Translations under genes and position numbers: made by a program
Shown here: piece after piece, positions 40,501 through 52,044 of the stretch
Layout: every line of letters starts with the position of its first letter
How positions within the stretch are numbered: the stretch's first letter is position 1
Assembly: GCF_035594125.1 (NCBI RefSeq)
Contig: NC_087158.1
Location: 8,048,501-8,112,500 of the forward strand
Source of the DNA: Scylla paramamosain
Lineage: Eukaryota > Arthropoda > Malacostraca > Decapoda > Portunidae
Direction: 5' to 3'
Length of the DNA: 64,000 nucleotides
The notes under the pieces: model-generated
What the model was told of the DNA's origin: nothing
Database searches by the model: none
What the model saw: only the letters and a program-made list of their open reading frames with translations

Positions 40501-42803
40501 CCTTGAATTTTTCCAGAATTTTGGTACCTATGAAGATGAATAAAATTTTTTTTTTCTCTATAAAGTGTTATTTGTGTGTTTTAGCTTTTTGTTACTTAAG
40601 GAACTTAAAAACACTCATAATACACGATTTTCTTAATGTCCTTTTCTTATACAAACATAGGGTTCTTTACATGTATTTAAGCGTTTTTATAAGTAACATG
40701 ATCAAAAACACTCAAAATACATATTTTTGGTAGTTATTCTGTTTCTCCATAAAGGGTGTTTTACATGCGTTTTAGCGTTTTGGTATGTAAGGAGTTAAAA
40801 AAACATTTAAAGGCAAGTTCTTCGTAAAAGTTAGTTTTATTCCCAAGTTATGTGGTTTTTTTGCTTTTTAGTGCTTTGTTGCATATCACGCTCAAAAACA
40901 CTTAAAAGACATTTTTTCTGTTAATGTCATTTAAGCGTTTTTATTGGTAACATGATCAAAAACACAATAAATACATGTTTTTGGTAATGTTATTCTGTTT
41001 CACCATAAAGTGTATTTTGCATGCGTTTTAGTGTTTTGTTATATAAGGAGCTCAAAATTGGTTTTATTCCAATGTAATGTGATTGCCCTCCTTTTTAGTG
41101 CTTTATTGCCTAACACGCTCAAAAACACTCAAAAGACATTTTTTCTGGTAATGCTGAACAACACTCAAAAGAGAGATTTCTGATAAGGTCGTTTAATTTC
41201 CTCATATAAGAGGCTTTGCATGCACTTTAGGGTTTGGTACATAACAGGCCGAAAATAAAGCTAAAATTAAATTTTTTGATAACATTCTTTTATCATATAA
41301 TTGCCCTGAATTTTCCCAGAATTTTGGCATCTCGGTACCTATGAAGATAAATAAAGAAAAAAAAAATCCTATTTTTTTTTTTTTTTATTTATTTATTTAT
41401 TTTTTCTCAATAAAGAGTGTTATTTGTGGGATTTACCTTCTTGGTACTTAAGGAACTTAAAAACACTCATAATACACGTTTCTCCTAATGTCCTTTCGTT
41501 TCCCAAACATAAGGTTCTTTGCATGTATTTAAGCGTTTTTATAGATAACATGATCAAAAACACTCAAAATACAAGGTTTTCGTAATGTTATTCTGTTTCT
41601 CCATAAAGTGTGTTTTGCATGCGTTTTAGCAGTTTTGTATATAAGGAGGTCAAAAACATTTAAAGGCAAGTTCTTGGTAAAAAAAGTTTTTATTCCAATG
41701 TAATGTGATTGTCCTGCTTTTGAGTGCTTTATTACCTATCACGTTGAAAAACACTCAAAAGACACTTTTCTGGTAAAGTCTTTTTTTTTTTCCCCACAAA
41801 GCTATTTTCGCATGTAATTTGGGGTTTTTGGTAACTAAGAATGTGAAAAGCACTCAAAATACACGCATTTAGTAAAGTTGTTCTGTTTCTCAATTAAGAG
41901 TGCTATTCATGAGTTTCAGCATTTTAGTATCTAGGAGACTTCTCCATATACACGAGTTTTTGCATTTTTTGGCTTGTGGTTCTTTTGAACTATAAAACAT
42001 TCATTGTACACTTTTCTTGCAATGTCCCTTTGTTTCCCAATATAGAGTGCTTTGTATCAATTTTCGCGGTTTTTTGTAGGTAACAAGCTCAAAAACACTC
42101 AAAATATACCTTTTTGGTAATGTTTTTCTACTTCTTGATATTGGTTGGTTTGCATCCGTTTTAGCGTTTTTCTACGTAAAACACTGAGAAGACACGTTTT
42201 CAGCAACTTTGTTTTGGATTCCCATATAGAGTGAGCTCCTTATTATTTATCGTTTTGGTGCCTAACATGCTTAAAAACACACAAAACACAGATTTTTGGT
42301 AAGGTCGTTTATTTCCTCATATTGGAGGCTTTGCATGCACTTTAGGGTTTAGTACATAACAGTCCGAAAAAAAAAAAGCTGAAATTAACTTTTTTGATAA
42401 TATTCTTTTATCGCATAATTGCCCTGAATTTTCCCAGAATTTTGTCATCTCGGTACCTATGAAGATGAATAACAAAAAAAAAAATCCTATTTATTTTATT
42501 TTTTAATTTTTTTTATTTTCTAAATAAAGAGTGTTATTTGTGAGTTTTAGCTTTTTGGTACTTAAGGAACTTATAAAAACACTCATAATACACGTTTCTC
42601 GTAATGTCCTTTTGTTTCCCAAACATAATGTTCTTTGCATGTACTTAAGCGTTTTTATAGATCACATGATCAAAAACACTCAAAATACATGTTTTTCGTA
42701 ATGTTATTCTGTTTCTCCATAAAGTTTGTTTTGCATGCGTTTTAGCGGTTTGGTATATAAGGGGTTAAAAAATACTTAAAGGCAAATTCTTCGTAAAAGT
42801 GAT
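31031..42803 (-). repeat. Satellite array, reverse block (about 11.8 kb)
   Basis: Reverse-orientation higher-order units throughout, with the island now read as GGCATCTCGGTACCTATGAA followed by A- and T-rich runs near 32180, 33200, 34290, 35320, 36420, 37310, 38420, 39510, 40545, 41380 and 42500. Spacing is mostly 1.0-1.1 kb, with shorter intervals where units are deleted (about 36420-37310 and 40545-41380). The first 300 bp after 31031 are more diverged. 35760-36135 and 41836-42205 are nearly identical, marking a recent copy at about 6.08 kb offset. The array stops within a monomer at CTTCGTAAAAG near 42800. Confidence 0.93.
34805..34897. other. Two adjacent perfect hairpins in the reverse block
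   Basis: CTTGTGGTTC TTCT GAACCACAAG (34805-34828) is a 10-bp stem. 34855-34897 is a 20-bp perfect stem (AAAAACGCGAAAATGGATGC and its complement) around a TTT loop. The second arm of each is the normal reverse monomer sequence, so the first arms look like foldback copies made when the segment formed. Confidence 0.8.
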
Positions 42804-43719
42804 GAAATTATTCCTTTGAAAGTATTGATGGCTGATCTCTTTCTATAGGTGAGGGTTAGTGTTCTCTACTGTACTAAATACTGAACTGTCTTTTGTACTA
42901 TTTCTCCATCTGTATCCTACCCAGTAATGGTAATAGACTGAGGAACTCCCCACCTTTGTTCATTTTTACTAAGTATTGTCCTAGTGGTAATCAGATGCAG
43001 CACTGATTTGCTTAGGAGTTGGATATCTGAGAATGAGTGGTTATTGGCACCAAGTGCAGCTCAGTTGTGGGTAACTCCAGTTGTTGGGAGCATTCCATGG
43101 TACACAGATGGTGGGATAGTCTTGCCTTGGACTCTTGCAAATGTGTACTATGTCCCAGTGAGTTTTGTTTTTATTTAACATGAATCCCAAGTTTATTTAG
43201 GCATTTCAGGGACTTATTGTGGGTGATGGAGATCTGCACAGCACTCTTCTCTTGGTGGGTGGGTAGCTGTAGAAAAATTCATATAAATAGAGATGTCAGA
43301 TGTAGGTAAAATAGAGAAATGTTGATTTGATTGTGAACTAAATCCCACAACTTATATTATCTTTGATAAGAAAGGTTTCGTTTAGACCATGAAAATTGGA
43401 TAAATGAAGCTGAGCATTATTTTACTGCAACAAGAAGGCACACAAAGTGAAGGAGATCGCATACTTGACTTTAGTTTGTTGTTCCTTTGATGGGGAACTT
43501 GTATCATTGTTAAAAGCTTAAATCCTGTAAAATAGCATGGATACATCTGAATCTTTATTCAGTCAAAAGTTTATATGATGTGTAGACTATTCAAGCTTGC
43601 CAGCCTGGAGCCTGGAGCCTGCTTGTTGTAGAGTTGTCCTATGTTCTGTAGATTTGCTTGATATTATAAACAATTATGATAAAATTTTTGTAAACAATTT
43701 TGTTCTTTATTTCTTTCAG
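42804..43719. other. Low-copy sequence right of the array
   Basis: The satellite ends abruptly and no monomer is seen again. Base composition becomes more balanced. A frame of 64 codons at 42984-43178 ends near a donor-like CA/GTGAGT at about 43159, but no acceptor or family match makes it a convincing exon. The run into 43719 ends in a pyrimidine-rich TTCTTTATTTCTTTCAG, an acceptor-like signal for the exon that follows. Confidence 0.5.
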
Positions 43720-43903
43720 TATCAGATTCAGTATTTTCTCCATCTTATGGCAGCATATATTTTCAACACAGAGTGAGGGCAGTGTCATTCCTCCTGTCCA
43801 CTACCCCAACTTCTACTCCCAACACTACTATAGCAATGAGCGGTCTTGTGTGGTGGCTGAGGATTCTTTTGAAGAGGACAATGCTTCTGCTTCATCTGAG
43901 CAG
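43720..43903 (+). CDS. Putative internal exon, acidic and Tyr/Ser-rich, unknown protein
   Basis: A 184-nt stretch open in one frame, bounded by an acceptor-like TTTATTTCTTTCAG (AG at 43718-43719) and a donor-like GAGCAG/GTCAGA (GT at 43904-43905). The frame starts after one leftover base and ends in phase 0. The encoded segment includes VHYPNFYSQHYYSNERS and AEDSFEEDNASASSEQ, with codons rich in C and G third positions, unlike nearby AT-rich noncoding DNA. A second acceptor-like site is CAACACAG near 43769, so the true exon could be shorter. I recognise no family. The full-length LINE at 44112 would lie in its downstream intron. Confidence 0.4.
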
Positions 43904-44111
43904 GTCAGAAGGTGGATGGCAGCAGTACTAGTAGCAGACTGGTGTTACCTTGATGCTACTGCTACATTGCATTATTTGCATAGTTTTTTTTTCAGTTGTC
44001 ATGGACTTTGTGTAATATATATAAAAGTATATGAAGCTCAAGAAACTTGTTGATAAGGTTTATGTTCAGCATACAAATTGTAGGATACAAAGACAAGGAT
44101 TGAAATATCAT
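43904..44111. other. Short unique stretch before the LINE
   Basis: No feature seen beyond the donor-like GT at its start. If the preceding exon is real, this is the beginning of its intron. Confidence 0.4.
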
Positions 44112-44376
44112 TGCCACAATGGCAATGGCAAGGAGGAGGCAGTAGACACCTGCCGAAACGATAATTACTCCCAGTGAGGTCTAAAGCACTGTTCAGGGGG
44201 TGCTGTGAACTTATCATTAAACCCAGCTGTGACCTCACTGAACGTTTCCCTTTGTGTCTCACAACACAAGGGGGTAGTCACAGCCTGCCCTCTAAAGACA
44301 ACTCTCTTCCTCCACACAAAACTACAAGCACCTAATAACACACACACCCTTCACTCCAAAAAAAATTTTTAAAATC

Positions 44377-45717
44377 ATGGCGACTCCTACACCAGCCTCG
44401 GAGTCCCCATCTGGGGAGGGGACCATAAATGTCCCCAGGTCGGACTGCCTTTCCGTCGACGACCCTAAGTGTCTTGACACCCCCCTCAATTTTTTCTTCA
44501 TTAACTTCTGCAACATTCGCGGTCTAAGATCTAATTTTCAATCTGTAGAACACCACCTCTCCTCTTCTAAACCTCATCTTCTTTTCCTCACTGAAACTCA
44601 GGTGTCTGAGGCAACTGACAGTAGCCCCTTTTCTGTTCCCTCCTACTTTCTCTATCCTCATTTTCGATCCAAAGCTGGATGCTGCGTTTATGTGCGCAAT
44701 GACTTAACCTGCTCTCGTGCCCACGCTCTTGAATCTTCCGAGTTTTCCACCATCTGGCTACGACTACAGAGTCATTCTCATACTAAATTTATCTGTGCTG
44801 TATACCTCTCTCCTAACTCCTCTGACTATAAGAAATTCTTTGACTACTTAACTTCCAAAGTGGAGCACATTCTGACCCTCTTCCCTTTTGCAGAGATCTC
44901 CATTCTTGGAGACTTCAATGTTCACCACCAGCTTTGGCTTTCCTCTCCCTTCACTGACCATCCTGGTGAACTAGCCTTCAACTTTGCTATCCTCCATGAC
45001 CTAGAGCAATTGGTGCAACACCCTACTCGTATTCCTGACCGTCTTGGAGATACGCCCAACATTCTTGACCTTTTCCTGACCTCTAATCCTTCTGCTTATG
45101 CTGTCACCCTTTCTTCTCCGTTGGGCTCCTCCGATCACAATCTCATATCTTTATCTTGTCCTATCACTCCAATCCCTCCTCAGGTTCCCCCTAAGCGAAG
45201 GTGCCTCTGGCGTTTTGCCTCTGCTAGTTGGGGGGACCTGAGGCGGTATTTTGCTGATTTTCCTTGGAATGACTACTGCTTCCGTGTCAGAGACCCGTCT
45301 TTGTGTGCTGAGCGCATAACAGAGGTGATAGTGTCTGGCATGGAGGCGTACATTCCTCACTCTTTTTCTCGTCCTAAACCTTCTAAACCTTGGTTTAACA
45401 CAGCTTGTTCTCGTGCTATACATGATAGAGAGGTGGCCCACAAAAGGTACTTAAGCCTTCCTTCACCAGAATCTCATGCACTTTATATTTCTGCCCGGAA
45501 CCATGCCAAGTCTGTTCTCCAACTAGCCAAAAACTCCTTCATTAACAGAAAATGTCAAAACCTTTCAAGATCTAACTCCCCTCGTGATTTCTGGCATCTA
45601 GCCAAAAATATCTCCAATAACTTTGCTTCTTCTTCTTTCCCTCCTCTACTTCAACCAGATGGCACCACTGCTATCACATCTATTTCTAAAGCTGAACTCT
45701 GCTCAAACCTTTGCTAA
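44377..45717 (+). CDS. LINE apurinic/apyrimidinic-type endonuclease region (copy A)
   Basis: The N-terminal half of the LINE polyprotein, which nicks target DNA to prime reverse transcription. The frame begins at ATG 44377 in CAAAATCATGGCG. It has the exonuclease III-type motifs in order: NIRGL (residues 46-50), TET (72-74), ILGDFN with the catalytic Asp and Asn (176-181), and SSDHN (251-255). A Trp/Arg-rich linker follows. All key residues are present. The frame ends at residue 446 with KAELCSNLC because two bases are missing at GAACTCTGCTC (about 45700). The related copy at the right window edge reads CTCTTTGCTC (complement) at the same place. Without that deletion it would run on into the reverse transcriptase. 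Confidence 0.92.
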   Translation: MATPTPASESPSGEGTINVPRSDCLSVDDPKCLDTPLNFFFINFCNIRGLRSNFQSVEHHLSSSKPHLLFLTETQVSEATDSSPFSVPSYFLYPHFRSKAGCCVYVRNDLTCSRAHALESSEFSTIWLRLQSHSHTKFICAVYLSPNSSDYKKFFDYLTSKVEHILTLFPFAEISILGDFNVHHQLWLSSPFTDHPGELAFNFAILHDLEQLVQHPTRIPDRLGDTPNILDLFLTSNPSAYAVTLSSPLGSSDHNLISLSCPITPIPPQVPPKRRCLWRFASASWGDLRRYFADFPWNDYCFRVRDPSLCAERITEVIVSGMEAYIPHSFSRPKPSKPWFNTACSRAIHDREVAHKRYLSLPSPESHALYISARNHAKSVLQLAKNSFINRKCQNLSRSNSPRDFWHLAKNISNNFASSSFPPLLQPDGTTAITSISKAELCSNLC

Positions 45718-47335
45718 AAACTCTACCTTGGACGATTCTGGGCTTGTTCCTCCCTCTCCTCCACCCTCTGACTACTTCATGCCTCGTATTAAAATTCTTC
45801 GTAATGATGTTTTCCATGCCCTCACTGGCCTAAACCCTCAGAAGGCTTATGGACCTGATGGGGTCCCTCCTATTGTTCTCCGAAACTGTGCCTCCGTGCT
45901 TGCACCTTGCCTAGTCAAACTCTTTCAGCTCTGTCTGTCAACATCTACCTTTCCTTCTTGCTGGAAGTTTGCCTACATTCAACCTGTTCCTAAAAAGGGT
46001 GACCGCTCTAATCCCTCAAACTACCGTCCTATTGCTTTAATTTCCTGCTTATCTAAAGTTTTTGAATCTATCCTCAACAGGAAGATTCTTAAACATCTAT
46101 CACTTCACAACCTTCTATCTGATCGCCAGTATGGGTTCCGTCAAGGCCGCTCTACTGGTGATCTTCTGGCTTTCCTTACTGAGTCTTGGTCATCCTCTTT
46201 TAGAGACTTTGGTGAAACTTTTGCTGTTGCCTTGGACATATCAAAAGCCTTTGATAGAGTCTGGCACAAAGCTTTGATTTCCAAACTACCCTCCTACGGT
46301 TTCTATCCTTCTCTCTGTAACTTCATCTCAAGTTTCCTTTCTGACCGTTCTATTGCTGCTGTGGTAGACGGTCACTGTTCTTCTCCTAAATCTATTAACA
46401 GTGGTGTTCCTCAGGGTTCTGTCCTGTCACCCACTCTCTTCTTATTATTCATTAATGATCTTCTAAACCAAACTTTTTGTCCTATCCACTCCTATGCTGA
46501 TGATACCACCCTGCACTTTTCCACGTCTTTTCATAGACGTCCAACCCTTCAGGAGGTAAACATATCACGCAGGGAAGCCACAGAACGCCTGACTTCTGAT
46601 CTTTCTAAAATTTCTGATTGGGGCAGAGCAAACTTGGTATTGTTCAATGCCTCAAAAACTCAATTCCTCCATCTATCAACTCGACACAATCTTCCAGACA
46701 ACTATCCCCTCTTCTTCAATGACACTCAACTATCCCCCTCTTCTACACTGAACATCCTCGGTCTGTCCTTTACTTATAATCTGAACTGGAAACTTCACAT
46801 CTCATCTCTAGCTAAAACAGCTTCTATGAAGTTAGGTGTTCTGAGATGTCTCCGCCAGTTTTTCTCACCCCCCCAGCTGCTAACTCTGTACAAGGGCCTT
46901 ATCCGTCCATGTATGGAGTATGCTTCACATGTCTGGGGGGGTTCCACTCATACTGCTGTTCTAGACAGGGTGAAATCAAAAGCTTTTTGTCTCATCAACT
47001 CCTCTCCTCTAATTGACTGTCTTCAGCCTCTCTCTCACCGCCGCAATGTTGCATCTCTAGCTGTCTTCTACCGCTATTTTCATGCTAACTGCTCTTCTGA
47101 TCTTGCTAACTGCATGCCTCCCCTCCTTCCGCAGCCTCGCTGCACAAGACTTTCTTCTTTCTCTCACTCCTATTCTGTCCACCTCTCTAACACAAGAGTT
47201 AACCAGTATTTTCAATCATTCATCCCTTTCTCTGGTAAACTCTGGAACTCCTTGCCTGCTTCTGTATTTCCACCTTCCTATGACTTGAATTCCTTCAAGA
47301 GGGAGGTTTCAAGACACTTATCCACCAATTTTTGA
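45623..47335 (+). CDS. LINE reverse transcriptase region (copy A)
   Basis: RNA-directed DNA polymerase. Genuine coding probably starts near 45700, where it takes over from the endonuclease frame; the first 25 or so residues are an out-of-frame reading of the preceding region. Visible are [17 protein letters not shown] (74-90), [16 protein letters not shown] (133-148), [12 protein letters not shown] (169-180), [13 protein letters not shown] (203-215, motif A), [20 protein letters not shown] (260-279) and SYADD (290-294), which holds the catalytic aspartates. [15 protein letters not shown] and a C-terminal [16 protein letters not shown] follow. No stop lies within the domain, so apart from the 2-nt upstream deletion the copy looks young. 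Confidence 0.94.
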   Translation: MLLLLSLLYFNQMAPLLSHLFLKLNSAQTFAKNSTLDDSGLVPPSPPPSDYFMPRIKILRNDVFHALTGLNPQKAYGPDGVPPIVLRNCASVLAPCLVKLFQLCLSTSTFPSCWKFAYIQPVPKKGDRSNPSNYRPIALISCLSKVFESILNRKILKHLSLHNLLSDRQYGFRQGRSTGDLLAFLTESWSSSFRDFGETFAVALDISKAFDRVWHKALISKLPSYGFYPSLCNFISSFLSDRSIAAVVDGHCSSPKSINSGVPQGSVLSPTLFLLFINDLLNQTFCPIHSYADDTTLHFSTSFHRRPTLQEVNISRREATERLTSDLSKISDWGRANLVLFNASKTQFLHLSTRHNLPDNYPLFFNDTQLSPSSTLNILGLSFTYNLNWKLHISSLAKTASMKLGVLRCLRQFFSPPQLLTLYKGLIRPCMEYASHVWGGSTHTAVLDRVKSKAFCLINSSPLIDCLQPLSHRRNVASLAVFYRYFHANCSSDLANCMPPLLPQPRCTRLSSFSHSYSVHLSNTRVNQYFQSFIPFSGKLWNSLPASVFPPSYDLNSFKREVSRHLSTNF

Positions 47336-47421
47336 CCACTGCTTTGACCCTTTTAGGGACTGGCATTTCAGTGGGCATTTTTTTTATTAGATTTTTGTTG
47401 CCCTTGGCCAGTATCCTTCCT

Positions 47422-47425
<4 letters not shown>

Positions 47426-47470
<45 letters not shown>
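47426..47470 (+). repeat. Poly(A) tail of LINE copy A
   Basis: An uninterrupted run of A residues after CCTTCCTACAT. An unbroken tail of this length also points to recent insertion. Confidence 0.95.
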
Positions 47471-47472
<2 letters not shown>

Positions 47473-47883
47473 CCTGACAAAGCATTTTGTGCCACAGAAT
47501 ATTCAGCAATGTAATGTTTGTTTAGCAAACAAACCAGTTTCCCTGAATGATAGCTTTATTTCTGCAGGTTAATACAGTCTCTCTATGGGGGAGAGTTTGG
47601 AGACAAAAGCCAAGCATATATATATATGTGGTTTTTGAGCCAAGCACACTGATCATTACATTATCATGTGTAGTTTTAATATGTAATTTAGATCAAGGAC
47701 AGTGCAGTGATAGAGGAAAAATTATTCACTAGATTTTTTCAGAGAAGTTTTATGACATAAAGGATTAATTGAACGATCAGTATATATATTGGCTCACTAG
47801 CTGCATCTCTTTAACACAGAAAGCTTTCACTAATTATCTTGGCCCAATTCATTAAGTGCATCGCTGTTGTGGGAGGGAAGATA
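47471..47883. other. Unique stretch between LINE and TIR element
   Basis: No gene seen. A short (TA)n run lies at about 47618. TTATTTCTGCAG/GTTAATAC near 47568 resembles a splice acceptor, but no open coding segment follows it. Confidence 0.5.
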
Positions 47884-48140
47884 TGCAGTGTTTCCCTGCC
47901 ATCTGTGGGAGTTACATTCCAGAGCCTCCTGCAAATAGTTAAAATCTGTGAATATGGGAAACCATCCTTATAAGGATCAGAACTACCTATATTTATAGTT
48001 TAAACCTTAAGCTATGCATCTCACATTTACTAAGCAATTCACTTTAAGACAATAAAAAACAGTTATTATATGTATAGTACATGATATTTTAATTAAAAAA
48101 TACAGTGCACTATAAAATAAAAGGGGAATAAGTTGATATG

Positions 48141-48223
48141 TACAATAAACCCTTGATATAATGAACTTCTATTTACCAAATTTCAGGTATAACAACCTAT
48201 TTAAGGCTGCTGTCTGCTGCCTG

Positions 48224-48263
<40 letters not shown>

Positions 48264-48339
48264 CACATATATAGCAAATTTTCATCTCAAGTGACCCACT
48301 CTCCCCCCATATGTGTTCGTTATATCTTGGGTTACTGTA
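48141..48339. mobile_element. Nested small TIR element (MITE)
   Basis: Ends TACAATAAACCCTTGATATA and, on the other strand, TACAGTAACCCAAGATATAACGAAC are inverted repeats of about 25 bp with a few differences, and begin and end in TA. At about 200 bp with no coding capacity it is a MITE, nested in the larger element. The terminal sequence resembles pogo/Tigger-type ends (CAGTAAACCC...GATATAACGAA). A CT microsatellite lies inside. Confidence 0.62.
48225..48260. repeat. (CT)n microsatellite
   Basis: About 18 CT units inside the nested MITE. Confidence 0.95.
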
Positions 48340-48504
48340 ATTTATAACTGAAAGAATAATTTGGGCTCTTTGGGCTGAAAGACTGAGCTGGTGGTGACAC
48401 CTGGCAACTCTGAAAACTCCCCATTAGTTAGGTTAGGTTAGGGAAAACTCCACAAATATGCAAAACCATGAATATGTGAGGGAACGCTGATATATGCTAT
48501 CTCT

Positions 48505-49589
<1,085 letters not shown>

Positions 49590-49617
49590 AGAAGAAAATG
49601 TGAAAATACAAGAAGCT

Positions 49618-50345
49618 TAACAGCGATGATAAAGGCATGGAAGGAAGAAACAGAAGTGGGTGGCGACAATGTAAAAAAAGATATCCAGTGATATAATAGA
49701 GATGGAAAGGGAAAAAGAAAACAAAGAACTGAGAAGAGGTGACAAAAATAGTGGACTTAAATAAGAAATACTGTGAAGAGATTAAGAAACTCAAGAAAGA
49801 GAATGAAGAATTAAAGAAAACTTTGCAAGAGAGGTTAGGGTTGGAGGAGTGAGAGCTAGTTACAGAGAAAGTCAAAGGTTGGAAAGAGAGAGAACAGGAA
49901 AAGGTGGACATGGAGGACATAACAAGGCAACAGCAACAGAAACAACAAGGATATGGAAAAGCAAGTGATTAAAATAATAAAGGAAAAAAGTAATCTTGTG
50001 AGAAACACAGTACAGAGAAAGATGTGTATGGTGGTATTTGGGGTCAAGGAAAAGAACCTACCCATGAAAACAGCTAGAGAGAAAGAAGTGAAAAGAACTA
50101 AGGAAATTATAGCAGAAGTGGCAGAGGAAGGAGAGGGGAGAGTCGAACAAATTGAAGAGGTTTACAGGATCGGAAAGTATGACAAAAATAGAACAAAGCC
50201 AATGTAAAACAAGAATCATGTCACAAACAGCAGCAGAACATGTCTTGCAAAGAACAGGAAAATTGGCAAAAGCAAAAGGATTGAAGGAAATATGGATAAA
50301 AAGAGACATGAACAAAGAATAGAGAAGTAAACTAAAAGTCAAAAA
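49618..50345 (+). pseudogene. LINE ORF1-like protein remnant (coiled coil)
   Basis: Broken frames reading KKYCEEIKKLKKENEELKK (about 49755-49815), a charged heptad-like coiled coil, then the open segment 49953-50207 with RKMCMVVFGVKEKNLPMK and IEEVYRIGKYDKNRTKP. After a stop it continues with traces of WIKRDMNK near 50295. ORF1 proteins of such LINEs bind RNA through a coiled coil plus an RRM-like fold, and the VVFGVKEKN...RIGKY arrangement fits such a domain. The assignment rests on position and these motifs. Confidence 0.6.
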
Positions 50346-51300
50346 GTGAATAGAGAACAGGAAAGTTGTGGACATGAAAGTGAGGAAATGGTGGCACAAA
50401 GATGCCACACAAGACCACCAAACAGAAGTTTAAAGATCATGTATACTAATGTAGATGATTTGGTGTCCAGCCTACTGGAACTTGAAGACTATTTAAAGAA
50501 CAATAAACCAGATGTGGTATGTTTAACAGGAACCAAACTAGAAGAGGAAATAAAGTTGGGATTTGCAAAGGAAGGATACAGTACATGGAAGAGGGACAGA
50601 AAAGGAAAGGGAAGAGAAGTGATGATATTGGTAAAAAAGGATATTGTTGTTGAGGAAGTGGAATATGGTGATGGAATGGTTGAAACAATGAGTGTTGTGA
50701 TTAAGATCAAAAGACGTGAAAAAAGGAAAATCATTGTGAAATACATACCACCAAAAACTAATGCATGGTAGACTAATAAATTCAAAAGTATGCAACTAGA
50801 AACAAAAAAATAGTATGGAGGAAATGATAAGGAAAGGTAACAAAGTACTCTTAGTAGGTGACTTCAACACTAAAAGAATTAACTGGGAGGAGATGGAAGT
50901 AACAGAAAATGTTGGGTCATGGAGTGAAGAACTTATGCAAACCATGATGGTGAATACAACGAGACAGTGGGTGAATGAGCCTATAAGATGTAGAAGAGAA
51001 GAAGAACCATCACAGCTGGATTTAGTGTTTATGAAAACCCCAGAAAGTAGACCAAGTATACATTGTCTGAGTTCAATGGGAAGAAGTGATTATGTGACAA
51101 TAGAGATAGTACTACAGGAGGAAACAGCATTGCACAGGAAAGAACAATACAGAAATTGGAGACAGAACTATGCTAAGGCAAACTTTGCAGAGCTTAGTAA
51201 GTTTTATTGAAAAATTAAATGGAAAGAGCAATTTGAAGGTAAAGTAGTGCAAGAAAAATATGAGATATTTTTGAGCAAGTATAGAGAGGGGATGCAACAG
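50346..51300 (+). pseudogene. LINE endonuclease with lost catalytic residues
   Basis: Two frames in series (50346-50771 and 50815-51210) cover an exonuclease III-like LINE endonuclease: LKIMYTNVDDLVSSLLELED, KPDVVCLTGTKL, GDFNTKRINWEE, LDLVFMKTPE and GRSDYVTIE. Two active-site positions are altered: the usual TETK Glu is Gly (TGTK) and the SDH His is Tyr (SDY). A frame change with a stop lies between 50771 and 50815, and another stop follows at 51208. The protein is dead. Confidence 0.85.
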
Positions 51301-51438
51301 TTTGTACGGTTATAAAATGAAAATTGGGAAACATGAACGGTATAATGGCAGGTGTGTAGAAGCAAATAAGAACATGGAAGAAAATGGCTATGGCCTGTTT
51401 TAAGACTATACAAGTGGAAATACCCTGGTCTGAGGCAA

Positions 51439-52029
<591 letters not shown>

Positions 52030-52044
52030 CAAATACTTACTAAC

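Larger units (their letters stand above)
44112..47470 (+). mobile_element. Near full-length jockey/I-type LINE (copy A)
   Basis: A GC-richer 5' leader from about 44112 to 44376, an endonuclease frame, a reverse transcriptase frame, a short 3' UTR and a 45-nt poly(A) at 47426-47470. The 5' end is set approximately, at the GGCAATGGCAAGGAGGAGGC region. No clear target duplication was found. Poly(A) tail plus apurinic endonuclease plus YADD reverse transcriptase place it in the jockey/I assemblage. Minus-strand relatives at 57476-59097 and 62218-64000 share its 3' UTR (TTGCCCTTGGCCAGTATCC and complements). No separate ORF1 (gag-like) frame is visible, so either the element lacks it or the copy is 5' shortened. 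Confidence 0.93.
47884..48490. mobile_element. Non-autonomous DNA transposon with Tigger/pogo-like ends
   Basis: Left end CAGTGTTTCCCTGCCATCTG and right end read on the opposite strand ATCAGCGTTCCCTCACATAT form imperfect terminal inverted repeats next to TA dinucleotides. The interior repeats the AAATATG/GTGAATATGGGAAACC theme near both ends. There is no transposase frame. Ends of the CAGTG...CCCTC kind with TA targets are known for pogo/Tigger-group elements; the assignment is by resemblance only. A second TIR element is inserted inside it. Confidence 0.55.

Noticed and set aside
318..42803. Dozens of 60-105-codon reading frames in the satellite
   Set aside because: They repeat in every unit, are full of Phe/Lys/Asn from AT-rich monomers, shift frame from unit to unit and occur on both strands. 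They are by-products of the repeat.
318..42803. CRISPR-like array
   Set aside because: Repeats are about 100 bp, diverged and contiguous, with no unique spacers, and the genome is eukaryotic.
318..42803. CENP-B box in the monomer (ACATTACGAGAAACGTGT region)
   Set aside because: The best-conserved core has CG...CG spacing of five bases rather than seven and lacks CGGG, so it does not meet the box definition.
42984..43178. 64-codon frame as an exon
   Set aside because: Only a donor-like site near its end; no acceptor, family or composition support.
44038..44516. Minus-strand frames over the LINE leader
   Set aside because: Antisense shadows of the copy A LINE leader and endonuclease.
48428..48442. 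TTAGG arthropod telomere repeat
   Set aside because: Only three units inside a transposon; no telomeric array.
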